Shown in pieces: positions 42,490 to 51,326 of a stretch of DNA of 64,000 nt. The position numbers and the translations under genes are program-made. The stretch is from Allobosea sp. OK403 (GTDB taxonomy: Bacteria > Pseudomonadota > Alphaproteobacteria > Rhizobiales > Beijerinckiaceae): contig NZ_FOQV01000004.1 of the NCBI RefSeq assembly GCF_900113835.1, positions 248,001 through 312,000 of the forward strand, given 5' to 3'. Every line of letters starts with the position of its first letter. The stretch's first letter is position 1. The notes under the pieces are model-generated. The model did not search any database, was not told the origin of the DNA, and saw nothing but the letters and a program-made list of their open reading frames with translations.

Positions 42490-43328
42490 CGTGCTTGCGT
42501 CTCCAGTTCAGGCGCCAACGCTCCGGCGAAGACGATGCAGCCATCGTCACGGGCGACGCAGACGAGATTCAAGCCGAGCCGCTTCGCCCGCTCGATCGCG
42601 AGCGAGGTCGGTGCCGAGATCGAGACCAGCGTGCCGGCCCCGAAGATCGCCGCCTTCTCGACCATCTCGAAGGAGGCGCGGCTGGTGACGAGCACGAAAC
42701 CACTGCTGGCCTCGTGGCCAGCGCGCAAACGCGCGCCGATCAATTTGTCGAGCGCGTTGTGCCGGCCGACATCCTCGCGCGCCGCCAGGATCGCACCCGT
42801 CGCATCGCACCAGACGGCGGCATGGACGGCATGGGTGAGCCGGTTCAAGGGCTGGTGACGCTCAAGGCTCGCCAGGGCCGCATGGATGGTGCTGCGCGCG
42901 ATCGGTTGCCCCTCCCGCGCTCCCGCCCGTGCCATCGGCAGTTCGCTCAGCGTCTCGACGCCGCAGAGCCCGCATGAGGTCCGGCCCGAGAGATTGCGGC
43001 GCCGCGCCAGATGCTCGCGGAAACGGCCGGGCGCGAGATCGACGGTGACGACGATGCCGTCCGGCTGCGGCTGGACCCTGATGGCTCTGATCTCGTCGAT
43101 GCCGGTGACGATGCCCTCGGTCAGGCTGAAGCCGGCGACGAAATCCTCAAGATCCGACGGCGTCGCCATCATCACCGCATAGGGCAGGTTGCCATAGACG
43201 ATGCTGACCGGTGCCTCGACAGCGACCTCGGCGCTCACTGCGAGGCCCAGGCCGCCATCGAAGCGGACCCGCTCGGTCGGCACGGCGCAAGAGGCCGGCG
43301 GCTGGGCGGGCGGGCTATTCCGCGGCAT
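42486..43328 (-). CDS. fdhD: Formate dehydrogenase accessory sulfurtransferase FdhD
   Basis: 280 residues. The CxxC motif is in RTSCGLCGVETL near residue 120, and EDVGRHNALDKLIG is the conserved cofactor-binding region near 200. FdhD transfers sulfur from IscS to the molybdenum cofactor before its insertion into FdsA. It overlaps the end of fdsA by 14 bases and the fdsD start by 4 bases, so it is tightly coupled in the operon. Confidence 0.95.
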   Translation of the reverse strand: MPRNSPPAQPPASCAVPTERVRFDGGLGLAVSAEVAVEAPVSIVYGNLPYAVMMATPSDLEDFVAGFSLTEGIVTGIDEIRAIRVQPQPDGIVVTVDLAPGRFREHLARRRNLSGRTSCGLCGVETLSELPMARAGAREGQPIARSTIHAALASLERHQPLNRLTHAVHAAVWCDATGAILAAREDVGRHNALDKLIGARLRAGHEASSGFVLVTSRASFEMVEKAAIFGAGTLVSISAPTSLAIERAKRLGLNLVCVARDDGCIVFAGALAPELETQAR

Positions 43329-46197
43329 CGGGCAAACGCCCCGCGATCCGGCGCAGCGAGATGTCTTCCTCGCGATTGCGCTCCTGCCACTGCGAATAAT
43401 AATTCGTCCGCCTGACCTCGACCGCCGTCACCTTGTATTCCGGGCAATTGGTCGCCCAATCCGAGAAATCCGTGGTGATGACATTGGCGCCGGTCTCGGC
43501 ATGGTGGAAGGTCGTGTAGACCACGCCCGGCTGCATCCGCTCCGAGACCTCGGCGCGCAGGGAGATGTCGCCGGAGCGGCTGGCGAGCGCGACGAGATCG
43601 CCAGATTTGATGCCGCGATTCTCGGCGTCGAAGGGGTGGATCTCCAGCACGTCCTCGTCATGCCAGGCGGAGTTGGCGGTGCGCCGCGTCTGTGCGCCGA
43701 CATTATATTGCGAGAGGATGCGCCCCGTCGTCAGGATCAGCGGGAAGCGCGCCCCGGTGCGCTCCTCGGTGGGCACGAATTCGGTGATCATGAACTTGCC
43801 CTTGCCGCGCACGAAGCGGTCGACATGCATCAGGGGCGTGCCGGTCGGGGCCTTCTCATTGCAGGGCCATTGCACCGAGCCGAGCTTGTCGAGCTTGTCA
43901 TAGCTCACCCCGGCGAAGCTCGGCGTCAGCCGCGCGACCTCGTCCATGATCTCGCTGGGATGCGCATAGGCCATCTCATAGCCGAGCGCCCGGGCGAAAT
44001 CGATCGTGACCTGCCATTCCGCCTTGCCCGAGAGCGGCGCCATCACTTGCCGGACGCGGTTGATGCGGCGCTCGGCATTGGTGAAGGTGCCGTCCTTCTC
44101 CAGGAAGGAGGAGCCCGGCAGGAAGACATGGGCGTATTTCGCCGTCTCGTTCAGGAAGAGATCCTGCACCACGACACATTCCATCGCAGACAGCCCGGCG
44201 GTGACATGCTGCGTGTTGGGGTCGGACTGGGCGATGTCCTCGCCCTGGACATAGAGCGCCTTGAAGGTGCCGCCGACCGCCTCGTCGAGCATGTTGGGGA
44301 TGCGCAGGCCCGGCTCCACATCGAGCGGCACGCCCCACATCATCTCGAAGATCTGGCGCGTCGCATCGTCCGAGACATGGCGGTAGCCGGTGAACTCATG
44401 CGGGAAGGAGCCCATGTCGCAGGCACCCTGGACGTTGTTCTGGCCGCGCAGCGGATTGATGCCGACGCCGTCGCGCCCGATATTGCCGGTCGCCATGGCG
44501 AGATTGGCCATGCCCATCACCATGGTCGAGCCCTGGCTGTGCTCGGTGACGCCAAGCCCATAGAAGATCGCACTATTATCGGCGGTGGCGTAGAGCCGCG
44601 CCGCAGCGCGGACATCGGCGGCCGGGACGCCGGTGAACTCCTCGCTCGCCTCGGGCGAGTTGTGCGCCTGCGCGATGAAGCGGGCCCAGATCTCGAAATC
44701 GGCCAGGTCGCAGCGCTCGCGGACATAGTCCTCGGCGATCAGGCCCTCGGTCACGACGACATGACTGAGCGCGTTGATCAGCGCGACATTGGTGCCGGGC
44801 AGGAGCTGGAGATGGTGTTCCGCCTTGATATGGGGCGACTTCACCATGTCGATCCGGCGCGGATCGGCGACGATGAGCTTGGCGCCCTGGCGCAGGCGCT
44901 TCTTCATCCGCGAGGCGAAGACGGGATGGCCGTCGGTCGGATTGGCGCCGATCACCAGGATGACGTCGGCCTTGGCGACCGATTTGAAATCCTGTGTGCC
45001 CGCCGAGGTGCCCAGCGTCGTCTTCAGGCCGTAGCCGGTCGGCGAATGGCAGACGCGGGCGCAGGTATCGACATTGTTGTTGCGGAAGCCGGCGCGCACC
45101 AGCTTCTGAACGAGGAAGACCTCCTCATTGGTGCAGCGCGACGAGGTGATGGCGCCAAGCGATTCCCGGCCATAGCGCGACTGGATGCGCTTGAACTCGG
45201 AAGCCGCATGGTTGATCGCCTCCTCCCATGACACTTCGCGCCAGGGATCGGTGATCTTCTCCCGGATCATCGGCTTGGTGATGCGGTCCTTATGGGTCGC
45301 ATAACCCCAGGCGAAACGGCCCTTGACGCAGGAATGGCCCTCATTGGCCTTGCCGTCCTTGTAGGGCACCATGCGGACGACCTTGTCGCCCTGCATCTCG
45401 GCCTTGAACGAGCAGCCGACGCCGCAATAGGCGCAGGTCGTGACCTTGGAATGCTCGGGCTGGCCCATCTGGATGACGCTGTTCTCCATCAGCGTCGCCG
45501 TTGGGCAGGCCTGCACGCAGGCGCCGCAGGAGACACATTCGGAACCCAGGAAGTCGGTCGGCCCCGGCGCAACGCGCGAATCGAAGCCGCGGCCGGTGAT
45601 GGTCAGCGCGAAGGTGCCTTGCACCTCCTCGCAGGCGCGCACGCAGCGATTGCAGACGATGCATTTCGTCGGGTCATAGGTGAAATAAGGATTGGAGGTG
45701 TCCTTGGCCAACCAGTTCTCATTGGCGAGGCCGTCCGCCGTCCTGGCGAAGACATGGTTCTCGCCCTCATAGCCATAGCGCACCTCGCGCAGGCCGACCG
45801 CGCCCGCCATGTCCTGCAATTCGCAATCGCCATTGGCCGAGCAGGTCAGGCAATCCAACGGATGGTCGGAGATGTAGAGCTCCATCACGCCCTTGCGCAG
45901 GGTCGAGAGCTGCTCGGTCTGCGTGCGAACGACCATGCCCTCCTCGGCCGGGGTGGTGCAGGAGGAGGGCGTGCCGCGCCGGCCCTCGATCTCGACGAGA
46001 CAGAGCCGGCAGGAGCCGAAGGGCTCGAGCATATCGGTGGCGCAGAGCTTGGGGATCTTGGTCCCGACGCTCATCGCAGCCGCCATCACCGAGGTGCCGG
46101 CCGGGACCGTGACGCTCTGCCCGTCGATCGTCAGCGTGACCTGTTTTTCGGAAACGCGGATCGGCGTGCCGAAATCGATCTCCTTGATCAGGCTCAT
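43315..46197 (-). CDS. fdsA: NAD-dependent formate dehydrogenase alpha (catalytic) subunit
   Basis: 960 residues, full length. The N-terminal [2Fe-2S] region has CRLCLVEIEG. A HPLDCLTCSANGDCELQ NuoG-like cluster follows, then two ferredoxin clusters (CIVCNRCVRACEE and CVSCGACVQACP), then CAYCGVGC for the molybdopterin-domain [4Fe-4S]. The predicted Mo ligand is the Cys in ARVCHSPTGYG near residue 380, with the adjacent catalytic His. The C-terminal domain binds bis-MGD (FPLILTTGRILSQYN). It oxidises formate to CO2 in the cytoplasm and passes electrons to FdsB. Gene order is fdsGBA-fdhD-fdsD. Confidence 0.97.
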   Translation of the reverse strand: MSLIKEIDFGTPIRVSEKQVTLTIDGQSVTVPAGTSVMAAAMSVGTKIPKLCATDMLEPFGSCRLCLVEIEGRRGTPSSCTTPAEEGMVVRTQTEQLSTLRKGVMELYISDHPLDCLTCSANGDCELQDMAGAVGLREVRYGYEGENHVFARTADGLANENWLAKDTSNPYFTYDPTKCIVCNRCVRACEEVQGTFALTITGRGFDSRVAPGPTDFLGSECVSCGACVQACPTATLMENSVIQMGQPEHSKVTTCAYCGVGCSFKAEMQGDKVVRMVPYKDGKANEGHSCVKGRFAWGYATHKDRITKPMIREKITDPWREVSWEEAINHAASEFKRIQSRYGRESLGAITSSRCTNEEVFLVQKLVRAGFRNNNVDTCARVCHSPTGYGLKTTLGTSAGTQDFKSVAKADVILVIGANPTDGHPVFASRMKKRLRQGAKLIVADPRRIDMVKSPHIKAEHHLQLLPGTNVALINALSHVVVTEGLIAEDYVRERCDLADFEIWARFIAQAHNSPEASEEFTGVPAADVRAAARLYATADNSAIFYGLGVTEHSQGSTMVMGMANLAMATGNIGRDGVGINPLRGQNNVQGACDMGSFPHEFTGYRHVSDDATRQIFEMMWGVPLDVEPGLRIPNMLDEAVGGTFKALYVQGEDIAQSDPNTQHVTAGLSAMECVVVQDLFLNETAKYAHVFLPGSSFLEKDGTFTNAERRINRVRQVMAPLSGKAEWQVTIDFARALGYEMAYAHPSEIMDEVARLTPSFAGVSYDKLDKLGSVQWPCNEKAPTGTPLMHVDRFVRGKGKFMITEFVPTEERTGARFPLILTTGRILSQYNVGAQTRRTANSAWHDEDVLEIHPFDAENRGIKSGDLVALASRSGDISLRAEVSERMQPGVVYTTFHHAETGANVITTDFSDWATNCPEYKVTAVEVRRTNYYSQWQERNREEDISLRRIAGRLPDAAE

Positions 46198-46207
46198 GAC
46201 AGGCTCC

Positions 46208-47791
46208 TCATTCGGCGGCCAGGGCTGGGACCGGCCGGTCGAAATCCTCGGAAAAATGGTTCAGCGCGCTCATCACCGGCATCGGGGTCAAGCCGCCCAT
46301 GGCGCAGAGCGAAGCATCGGTCATCAGACGGTTGAGATCGCGCAGGACCGCGATGTTCTTCGGGCGTTCGGTGCCGGCGATGATGCGGTCCATCACCTCG
46401 ACGCCGCGCACCGCGCCGATGCGGCAGGGCGTGCACTTGCCGCAGGATTCCTTGGCGCAGAAGGCGAAGGCGAAGCGGGCTTGCCTGGCCATGTCGACCG
46501 TGTCGTCGAAGACGACGATGCCGCCATGGCCGAGCATGGCTTTCATCGCGGCCAGCGCTTCGTAATCCATGGCGACGTCGAGCTGACCCGCCGTAAGGTA
46601 AGCGCCCAGCGGCCCGCCGACCTGCACGGCGCGGATCGGCCGGCCCGACAATGTGCCGCCGCCCATATCCTCGATGATCTCGCGCAGTGAGATACCGAAG
46701 GCGAGCTCGATCAACCCGCCGCGCCGGACATTGCCGCCGAGCTGCACCGGCAAGGTCCCGCGCGAGCGGCCCATGCCGTAATCGGCATAAGCCTTTGCGC
46801 CATGCTGGAGAATCCAGGGCACGGCCGCGAAGGAGAGCACATTGTTGACGACGGTCGGCTTGCCGAAGAGCCCTTGCAGGGCCGGCAGCGGCGGCTTGGC
46901 CCGCACCAGCGCGCGCTTGCCCTCCAGGCTTTCGAGCAGCGAGGTCTCCTCGCCGCAGATATAGGCGCCGGCCCCCAATCGCACTTCAAGATGGAAGGCA
47001 TGGCCTGAGCCCAGCACGGAATCGCCCAGGATGCCGGCGCTCTCCGCCTTCAGGATGGCGCGTTGCAAGGTGCGATGCGCATGCGGATATTCCGAGCGCA
47101 GATAGATGAAGCCCTTGGTCGCGCCGACCGCGACGGCGGCGATCGCCATGCCCTCGACCAGCAGGAAGGGGTCGCCCTCCATCAGCATCCGGTCGGCGAA
47201 GGTGCCGCTGTCGCCTTCGTCGGCATTGCAGACGATGTATTTCTGCTCCGCCTGCGCGTCGTGCACCGTCTTCCATTTGATGCCGGTCGAGAAGCCCGCC
47301 CCGCCGCGCCCGCGCAACCCTGAGGCCTTCACCGTCTCGACGATCGCCCCGCCGGTCATCGCCAGCGCAGCTTTGAGTCCGGCCAGGCCGCCATGGGCGC
47401 GATAATCGGCAAGCGAGAGCGGGTCGATGACGCCGATGCGCGCAAAAGTCAGGCGCTGCTGGCGCTTCATCCAGTCGAGTTCTTCGGTGGCGCCCAATCG
47501 CAGCGCATGGGCGCCACCGGAGAGGAACCCCGCCTCGAACAGGCCCGCAACATCCCTCGCCGCGACCGGGCCATAGGCGATACGCCCCTCCGCGGTCACG
47601 ACCTCGACCAAGGGCTCCAGCCAGAGCATGCCGCGCGATCCGTTGCGGACGAGTTCGATCGCGTCGCCGCGCACCTGCGCCTCGCGAAAGATCGCCTGTG
47701 CGACGCCCTCGGCCCCCACCGACAGGGCGGCGGCATCGATCGGCACGAAGATTTTGACAGGGGCAAAGATTTTGACAGGAGATTGGCTCAT
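46208..47791 (-). CDS. fdsB: Formate dehydrogenase beta (diaphorase) subunit
   Basis: 527 residues, NuoF-like. NADH/FMN region GLRGRGGAGFSTGIKWK near 170, CNADEGDSGTFADR near 190, and a [4Fe-4S] motif ESCGKCTPCRIG near 452. The N-terminal 130 residues are a thioredoxin-like domain. It takes electrons from FdsA and reduces NAD. The first codons contain a short tandem duplication (PVKIFAPVKIF), noted separately. The start overlaps the fdsG stop by 4 bases. Confidence 0.96.
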   Translation of the reverse strand: MSQSPVKIFAPVKIFVPIDAAALSVGAEGVAQAIFREAQVRGDAIELVRNGSRGMLWLEPLVEVVTAEGRIAYGPVAARDVAGLFEAGFLSGGAHALRLGATEELDWMKRQQRLTFARIGVIDPLSLADYRAHGGLAGLKAALAMTGGAIVETVKASGLRGRGGAGFSTGIKWKTVHDAQAEQKYIVCNADEGDSGTFADRMLMEGDPFLLVEGMAIAAVAVGATKGFIYLRSEYPHAHRTLQRAILKAESAGILGDSVLGSGHAFHLEVRLGAGAYICGEETSLLESLEGKRALVRAKPPLPALQGLFGKPTVVNNVLSFAAVPWILQHGAKAYADYGMGRSRGTLPVQLGGNVRRGGLIELAFGISLREIIEDMGGGTLSGRPIRAVQVGGPLGAYLTAGQLDVAMDYEALAAMKAMLGHGGIVVFDDTVDMARQARFAFAFCAKESCGKCTPCRIGAVRGVEVMDRIIAGTERPKNIAVLRDLNRLMTDASLCAMGGLTPMPVMSALNHFSEDFDRPVPALAAE

Positions 47792-48273
47792 GCGCGCGCT
47801 CCCGCATGGGGGCCGCAGAGCTCAGCGAGCCGGCCGGCATCGACGCGGCCGATCAGTTCGCCATCGACCAGCGCGGCGGGTCCCAGCGCGCAATTGCCGA
47901 GGCAATAGACCGTCTCGACCGCGACATCCGCCCCAGCCTCATGATCATCGACCGCGATGCCGTGCTCACGCGCCAGCGCCGTAACCAGCGCCTCGCAGCC
48001 CAGTGCCTGGCAGGCCTCGGCGCGGCAGAGCTTGATCACGCGCCGAGGCGGCGGGGCGGTCCGGAAGTCGTGATAGAACGAGATCGTGCCATGGATTTCG
48101 GCGCGCGACAGGTTCAGAGCCTCGGCGATCAAGGGCACCGCCTGCGGGTCGACATGGCCGAACTCCTCCTGCAGCGCGTGCAGGATCGGCAGCGTCGCGC
48201 CTTCGAGATGCGCAAGGCCGGCAATGATCGAGCGCGCGCTATCCTGGTCCCAGGCGGGGTATCCGGCCATCAT
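47788..48273 (-). CDS. fdsG: Formate dehydrogenase gamma subunit
   Basis: 161 residues, NuoE-like thioredoxin fold with a [2Fe-2S] site from Cys in LCRAEACQALGC and VYCLGNCALGP. The N-terminal helix bundle includes LPILHALQEEFGHVD. GGAGGA lies directly before two consecutive ATGs (48273 and 48270); the second has the better spacing. First gene of the fds operon, downstream of three LysR-type sites. Confidence 0.95.
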   Translation of the reverse strand: MMAGYPAWDQDSARSIIAGLAHLEGATLPILHALQEEFGHVDPQAVPLIAEALNLSRAEIHGTISFYHDFRTAPPPRRVIKLCRAEACQALGCEALVTALAREHGIAVDDHEAGADVAVETVYCLGNCALGPAALVDGELIGRVDAGRLAELCGPHAGARA

Positions 48274-48363
48274 TCCTCCATTCGACGCGGTTCACCCGAC
48301 GATCGCTTTTGGTGAATGGTGGTCCATACTGGAATGATTTCAAATCGTTTGTTTCAACTGAAT

Positions 48364-48508
48364 GATAGTTTTTAGCTATCAAAAATCGCTCAGCCGACCC
48401 TTAGAGAGGGGCGCCATTCTCAATCGGCTTGCGATAATCTTGGCTTATCACCTCATTCTGCGGCACAGGCATCGTTTCATCGGCGGAAAACGATAGGCCC
48501 CAGCTATC
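48364..48508. promoter_or_regulatory. Three GATA(A/G)-N7-(C/T)TATC sites, probable LysR operators of fds
   Basis: GATAG-N7-CTATC at 48364-48380, GATAA-N7-TTATC at 48433-48449 and GATAG-N7-CTATC at 48492-48508. Each contains the T-N11-A arrangement typical of LysR-type sites. They lie between the regulator gene and fdsG; the third overlaps the regulator's stop codon. Confidence 0.75.
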
Positions 48509-49418
48509 GCACGATCGGTCGCCGCGGCAGAGCCGCCTCGGGCACCGGCCGCGACATCATCAAGAGGTTCCTGGCCAGCGGCGCGAAGGGCTGGCGGTCG
48601 GCGACGATCAGGCCGATCGTGCGCTGCGCCTCGGGTTCGACCAGCGGCAGGGCCTTGGTGCCCAGGGGCACGCCGAAGAACTCCAGCAACTGCAGCGAGA
48701 CGATGCTGGAGACGCCCTGAATGCCGGCATGCGAGCACAGATTGAAGATCGAATTGGTCTCGATCGCCGGCCTCGGAGCAAGCCCGACCGAGCGGAAGAT
48801 GCCGTCGATGATACGCCGGTTCTGCATATCGGAAGTCAGCAGGCAGAGCTTGAGCTCACCGGCTTCCGCCCAGGAGATCGTCTCATAGCCGCCGAGCGGG
48901 CCATCCTCTCGCGTCAGCAGCACATAGGATTCCTGGTAGATCGGCTTTGAGATCACCCGGTCGAGCGGCTCATTGTCGAGATAGGTCAAGCCGACATCGA
49001 GCTCGAAATTGTCGATGCGATCCTGGATCTCGTGCGAAGTCAGCGACAAGACTGTCAAGGAGACCGCCGGATAGCGCGAGGAGAACGGCGCGGTGATATG
49101 GGCGATCATCGGCAAGGCGGTCGGGATCGCGCCCAGCCTGATGCGGCCACTGACGCCCTCCTTCAGTTCCGCGATCGATTCCTTCATCAGATCGGCTTCG
49201 GCAAGGATGCGCCTTGCATGGGCGAGCACGACCTCGCCCTCCTTGGTCAACCCCTGGAAGCGCCGTCCGCGCTCGACGATCAGCACGCCGAGCTCCTCCT
49301 CGAGCTGGACGATGGCCGCCGACAAGGTCGGCTGCGAAACATGGCAGGCCTCGGCCGCCCGGCGGAAATGCTTCTCGCGGGCCAGCGCATCGAGATAGAT
49401 CAACTGACGGATGATCAT
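48504..49418 (-). CDS. LysR-family regulator, probable formate dehydrogenase regulator
   Basis: 304 residues. The N-terminal winged HTH has FRRAAEACHVSQPTLSAAIV, followed by the usual dimerisation helix and a periplasmic-binding-like effector domain (GRIRLGAIPTALPMIAHI). I start at 49418 (MIIRQLIYLDALAREKHF) because the HTH begins there. It is upstream of fds on the same strand, and three matching sites separate them. LysR regulators of fds operons (FdsR) are known in Cupriavidus; the role here is inferred from position. Confidence 0.88.
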   Translation of the reverse strand: MIIRQLIYLDALAREKHFRRAAEACHVSQPTLSAAIVQLEEELGVLIVERGRRFQGLTKEGEVVLAHARRILAEADLMKESIAELKEGVSGRIRLGAIPTALPMIAHITAPFSSRYPAVSLTVLSLTSHEIQDRIDNFELDVGLTYLDNEPLDRVISKPIYQESYVLLTREDGPLGGYETISWAEAGELKLCLLTSDMQNRRIIDGIFRSVGLAPRPAIETNSIFNLCSHAGIQGVSSIVSLQLLEFFGVPLGTKALPLVEPEAQRTIGLIVADRQPFAPLARNLLMMSRPVPEAALPRRPIVR

Positions 49419-49570
49419 GGCGGCGGAAGAGCCCGAATGGGTTGGCGGCGCGGCGATCGGAAACAGGCGTGCGCCCAAGAGCTGGCATACCAAGAGCTAC
49501 TGTGCCCGCACGTGAACAGGCAAGCGCGCACCGCCTAGAGTCGGAGCAGGCCGGAGCCGCAGCCCTTCAA

Positions 49571-49599
49571 AACAAAACGCCGCGCGAAGAGCGCGGCGT
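49571..49599 (-). terminator. Rho-independent terminator after mucR
   Basis: On the minus strand ACGCCGCGC pairs perfectly with GCGCGGCGT over a 5-base loop and is followed by TTTGTTTTG. Confidence 0.85.
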
Positions 49600-49645
49600 C
49601 CGTATGCGACAACAGGCTTTCGCGGCCTCCCGCGAAAGCCGCCGG

Positions 49646-50095
49646 TCAGGCTGGGACCTTCTTGCTGCGACGGGCCGGCTGGGCGGAACGCGCTGCGGCG
49701 GCCTTGCGGCCGAGGCCCATCGTCTTGGCCAGAGCGGAACGCGCTTCGGCATAGTTCGGCGCGACCATCGGATAATCCGCCGGCAGGCCCCATTTCGTGC
49801 GGTACTCGGCCGGCGTCATGCCGTAGGAGACGCCGAGATGCCGCTTCATCGACTTGAACGCCTTGCCATCCTCCAGGCAGATGATGGCGTCGGGCGTCAC
49901 CGACTTCTTGATCGGCACCGCCGGCACGAGCGGCCCTGCGGGCGCGGCAGCCGGCTCCTCGCCGAGACCGGCCAGGGCAGCATGGGTGCTCGCGATCAAG
50001 CCGGGCAGATCGGCGCGCGGAACATTGTTATGCGCGACATAGGCCGCAACGACCATCGCCGAGAGGCCAATAAGCGCTTCGCTATCGTCGGACAT
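49646..50095 (-). CDS. mucR: MucR/Ros-family transcriptional regulator
   Basis: 149 residues. The C-terminal domain has the prokaryotic Ros-type finger region IICLEDGKAFKSMKRHLGVSY followed by MTPAEYRTKWGLPADYPMVA. As in many MucR proteins, the first zinc Cys pair is reduced to one Cys (ICLEDGK). The N-terminal oligomerisation half contains VAAYVAHNNVPRADLPGLI. MucR is an H-NS-like global repressor of surface, motility and virulence genes in Rhizobiales. It is monocistronic with its own terminator. Confidence 0.93.
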   Translation of the reverse strand: MSDDSEALIGLSAMVVAAYVAHNNVPRADLPGLIASTHAALAGLGEEPAAAPAGPLVPAVPIKKSVTPDAIICLEDGKAFKSMKRHLGVSYGMTPAEYRTKWGLPADYPMVAPNYAEARSALAKTMGLGRKAAAARSAQPARRSKKVPA

Positions 50096-50427
50096 TCTTC
50101 GACCCTAGACTTGAGAAATTATATGGCAATATTGCCCCGTATCAAGGCAGAAGCAAGGCCTCATAGAGAAGTCGGCATCTTTAGTGTCCGAAAACTCTGC
50201 CGACCAATGCAGTCTGGCTGATGCGGGAGAAACCTGCTTGCACAGAGCGGCATTACCCGTCGCGACACCATCGACGATCGGGAAATACAGCGCCATTCGC
50301 GCTTGCCAGCAATGAAACACGGCCGAGCCAAAGCATTGGGCGAGAGTCTGGCCCACGCGGCGCGGCCTGCCGCCTGCGCCGCTGCCTGGATATCCACCAG
50401 GCCTTTCAACGATCTACGAGAAAAGCC
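50096..50427. other. mucR upstream region
   Basis: No convincing gene; open frames on the minus strand here have no recognisable product. An AT-rich stretch just upstream of mucR contains the perfect 12-base palindrome GGCAATATTGCC (50125-50136), a candidate operator, perhaps for autorepression. Confidence 0.5.
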
Positions 50428-50503
50428 TGGTGGAGCTGAGGGGAATCGAACCCCTGACCTCTGCAGTGCGATTGCAGCGCTCTCCCATCTGAGCTACAGC
50501 CCC
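50428..50503 (-). tRNA. tRNA-Ala (anticodon CGC)
   Basis: A 76-base cloverleaf on the minus strand. Acceptor GGGGCTG/CAGCTCC, D-arm GCTCAGATGGGAGAGC, anticodon stem CTGCA/TGCAG enclosing ATCGCAC (anticodon CGC), T-arm with GGTTCGATTCC, encoded CCA. Confidence 0.95.
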
Positions 50504-50637
50504 AAGGCGCTGGCCTTCTAGGCCGTGCGTCGCGTGGATGTCAATCACCCGCATCACGACTTCGCCCATGACGTCGTCGCGGGGTCGGCGGAAGCATCGC
50601 GCTGCCGGTCAACACTGAATTCTCAAGAGGAATGCCG

Positions 50638-50928
50638 ATGCGTGCCGTTCTCGATGTGGTGATGCTCGCCTTGAACATCTACACATGGCTCCTGATCGCA
50701 TCGGCCGTGCTGAGCTGGCTGATTGCATTCAATGTCGTCAACACGCGCAACCAGTTCGTCGCGACAGTCTGGGATTCGCTCTACAAGATCACCGAGCCGG
50801 CGCTGCGGCCGATCCGCGAACGCCTGCCCAATCTCGGCGGCATCGACATCTCGCCGATCATCCTCCTGCTGCTGATCTTCTTCATCCAGAGCGTTATCGT
50901 CCGCTACATCTACCCCGCCGTCTTCTAG
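50638..50928 (+). CDS. YggT-family membrane protein
   Basis: 96 residues with two membrane helices ([18 protein letters not shown] and [20 protein letters not shown]) and the family's [15 protein letters not shown] between them. I start at 50638 because AAGAGG lies 7 bases upstream; the ATG at 50632 is too close to it. YggT proteins are linked to osmotic tolerance and cell-division-associated loci; biochemical role unclear. It is followed 13 bases later by a DUF167 gene, the usual partner. Confidence 0.92.
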   Translation: MRAVLDVVMLALNIYTWLLIASAVLSWLIAFNVVNTRNQFVATVWDSLYKITEPALRPIRERLPNLGGIDISPIILLLLIFFIQSVIVRYIYPAVF

Positions 50929-50941
50929 AGCCGGGGTTTGC

Positions 50942-51256
50942 GTGCCGGCCTGGCGCGCATCGCAGGACGGCCTCATCCTCTCCGTCAGGCTGACGCCGCG
51001 CGGCGGGCGCGATGGGCTCGACGGCGTCGAACCCATGGCCGATGGGCGCGAGGTCCTGAAGATCAGGGTCCGCGCCGCACCCAGCGATGGCGAGGCCAAT
51101 GCAGCGCTGGTCGCGTTCCTGGCCAAGCTCATGGGCCTGCCGCGCTCGCGGGTGAGGCTGGTCGCGGGCGCCTCGGCCCGCTTGAAGACCGTGCTCCTGG
51201 AGGGCGATTCGGCGGTGCTTCTGGCGCGGCTGGAGGCATTTCTCGCAGCCGGATGA
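50942..51256 (+). CDS. DUF167 / YggU-family protein
   Basis: 104 residues from a GTG start. LSVRLTPRGGRDGLDG, IRVRAAPSDGEANAALVAFLA and RVRLVAGASARLKTV are the family blocks. Small conserved cytoplasmic protein of unknown function, almost always next to yggT, as here. Confidence 0.92.
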   Translation: MPAWRASQDGLILSVRLTPRGGRDGLDGVEPMADGREVLKIRVRAAPSDGEANAALVAFLAKLMGLPRSRVRLVAGASARLKTVLLEGDSAVLLARLEAFLAAG

Positions 51257-51326
51257 CCGGTTTCCGCCCAACGCTGCGACGCAACATGCGCTTGACGAAA
51301 GCCCCCGCATCCTGTTCGAGAGGGGC

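Noticed and set aside
43201-45231. 676-codon frame opposite fdsA
   Set aside because: Composition typical of antisense translation; fdsA is full length with all cofactor motifs.
50105-50409. Two overlapping minus-strand frames between mucR and tRNA-Ala
   Set aside because: Short, without ribosome site or family pattern; more likely the mucR upstream region.
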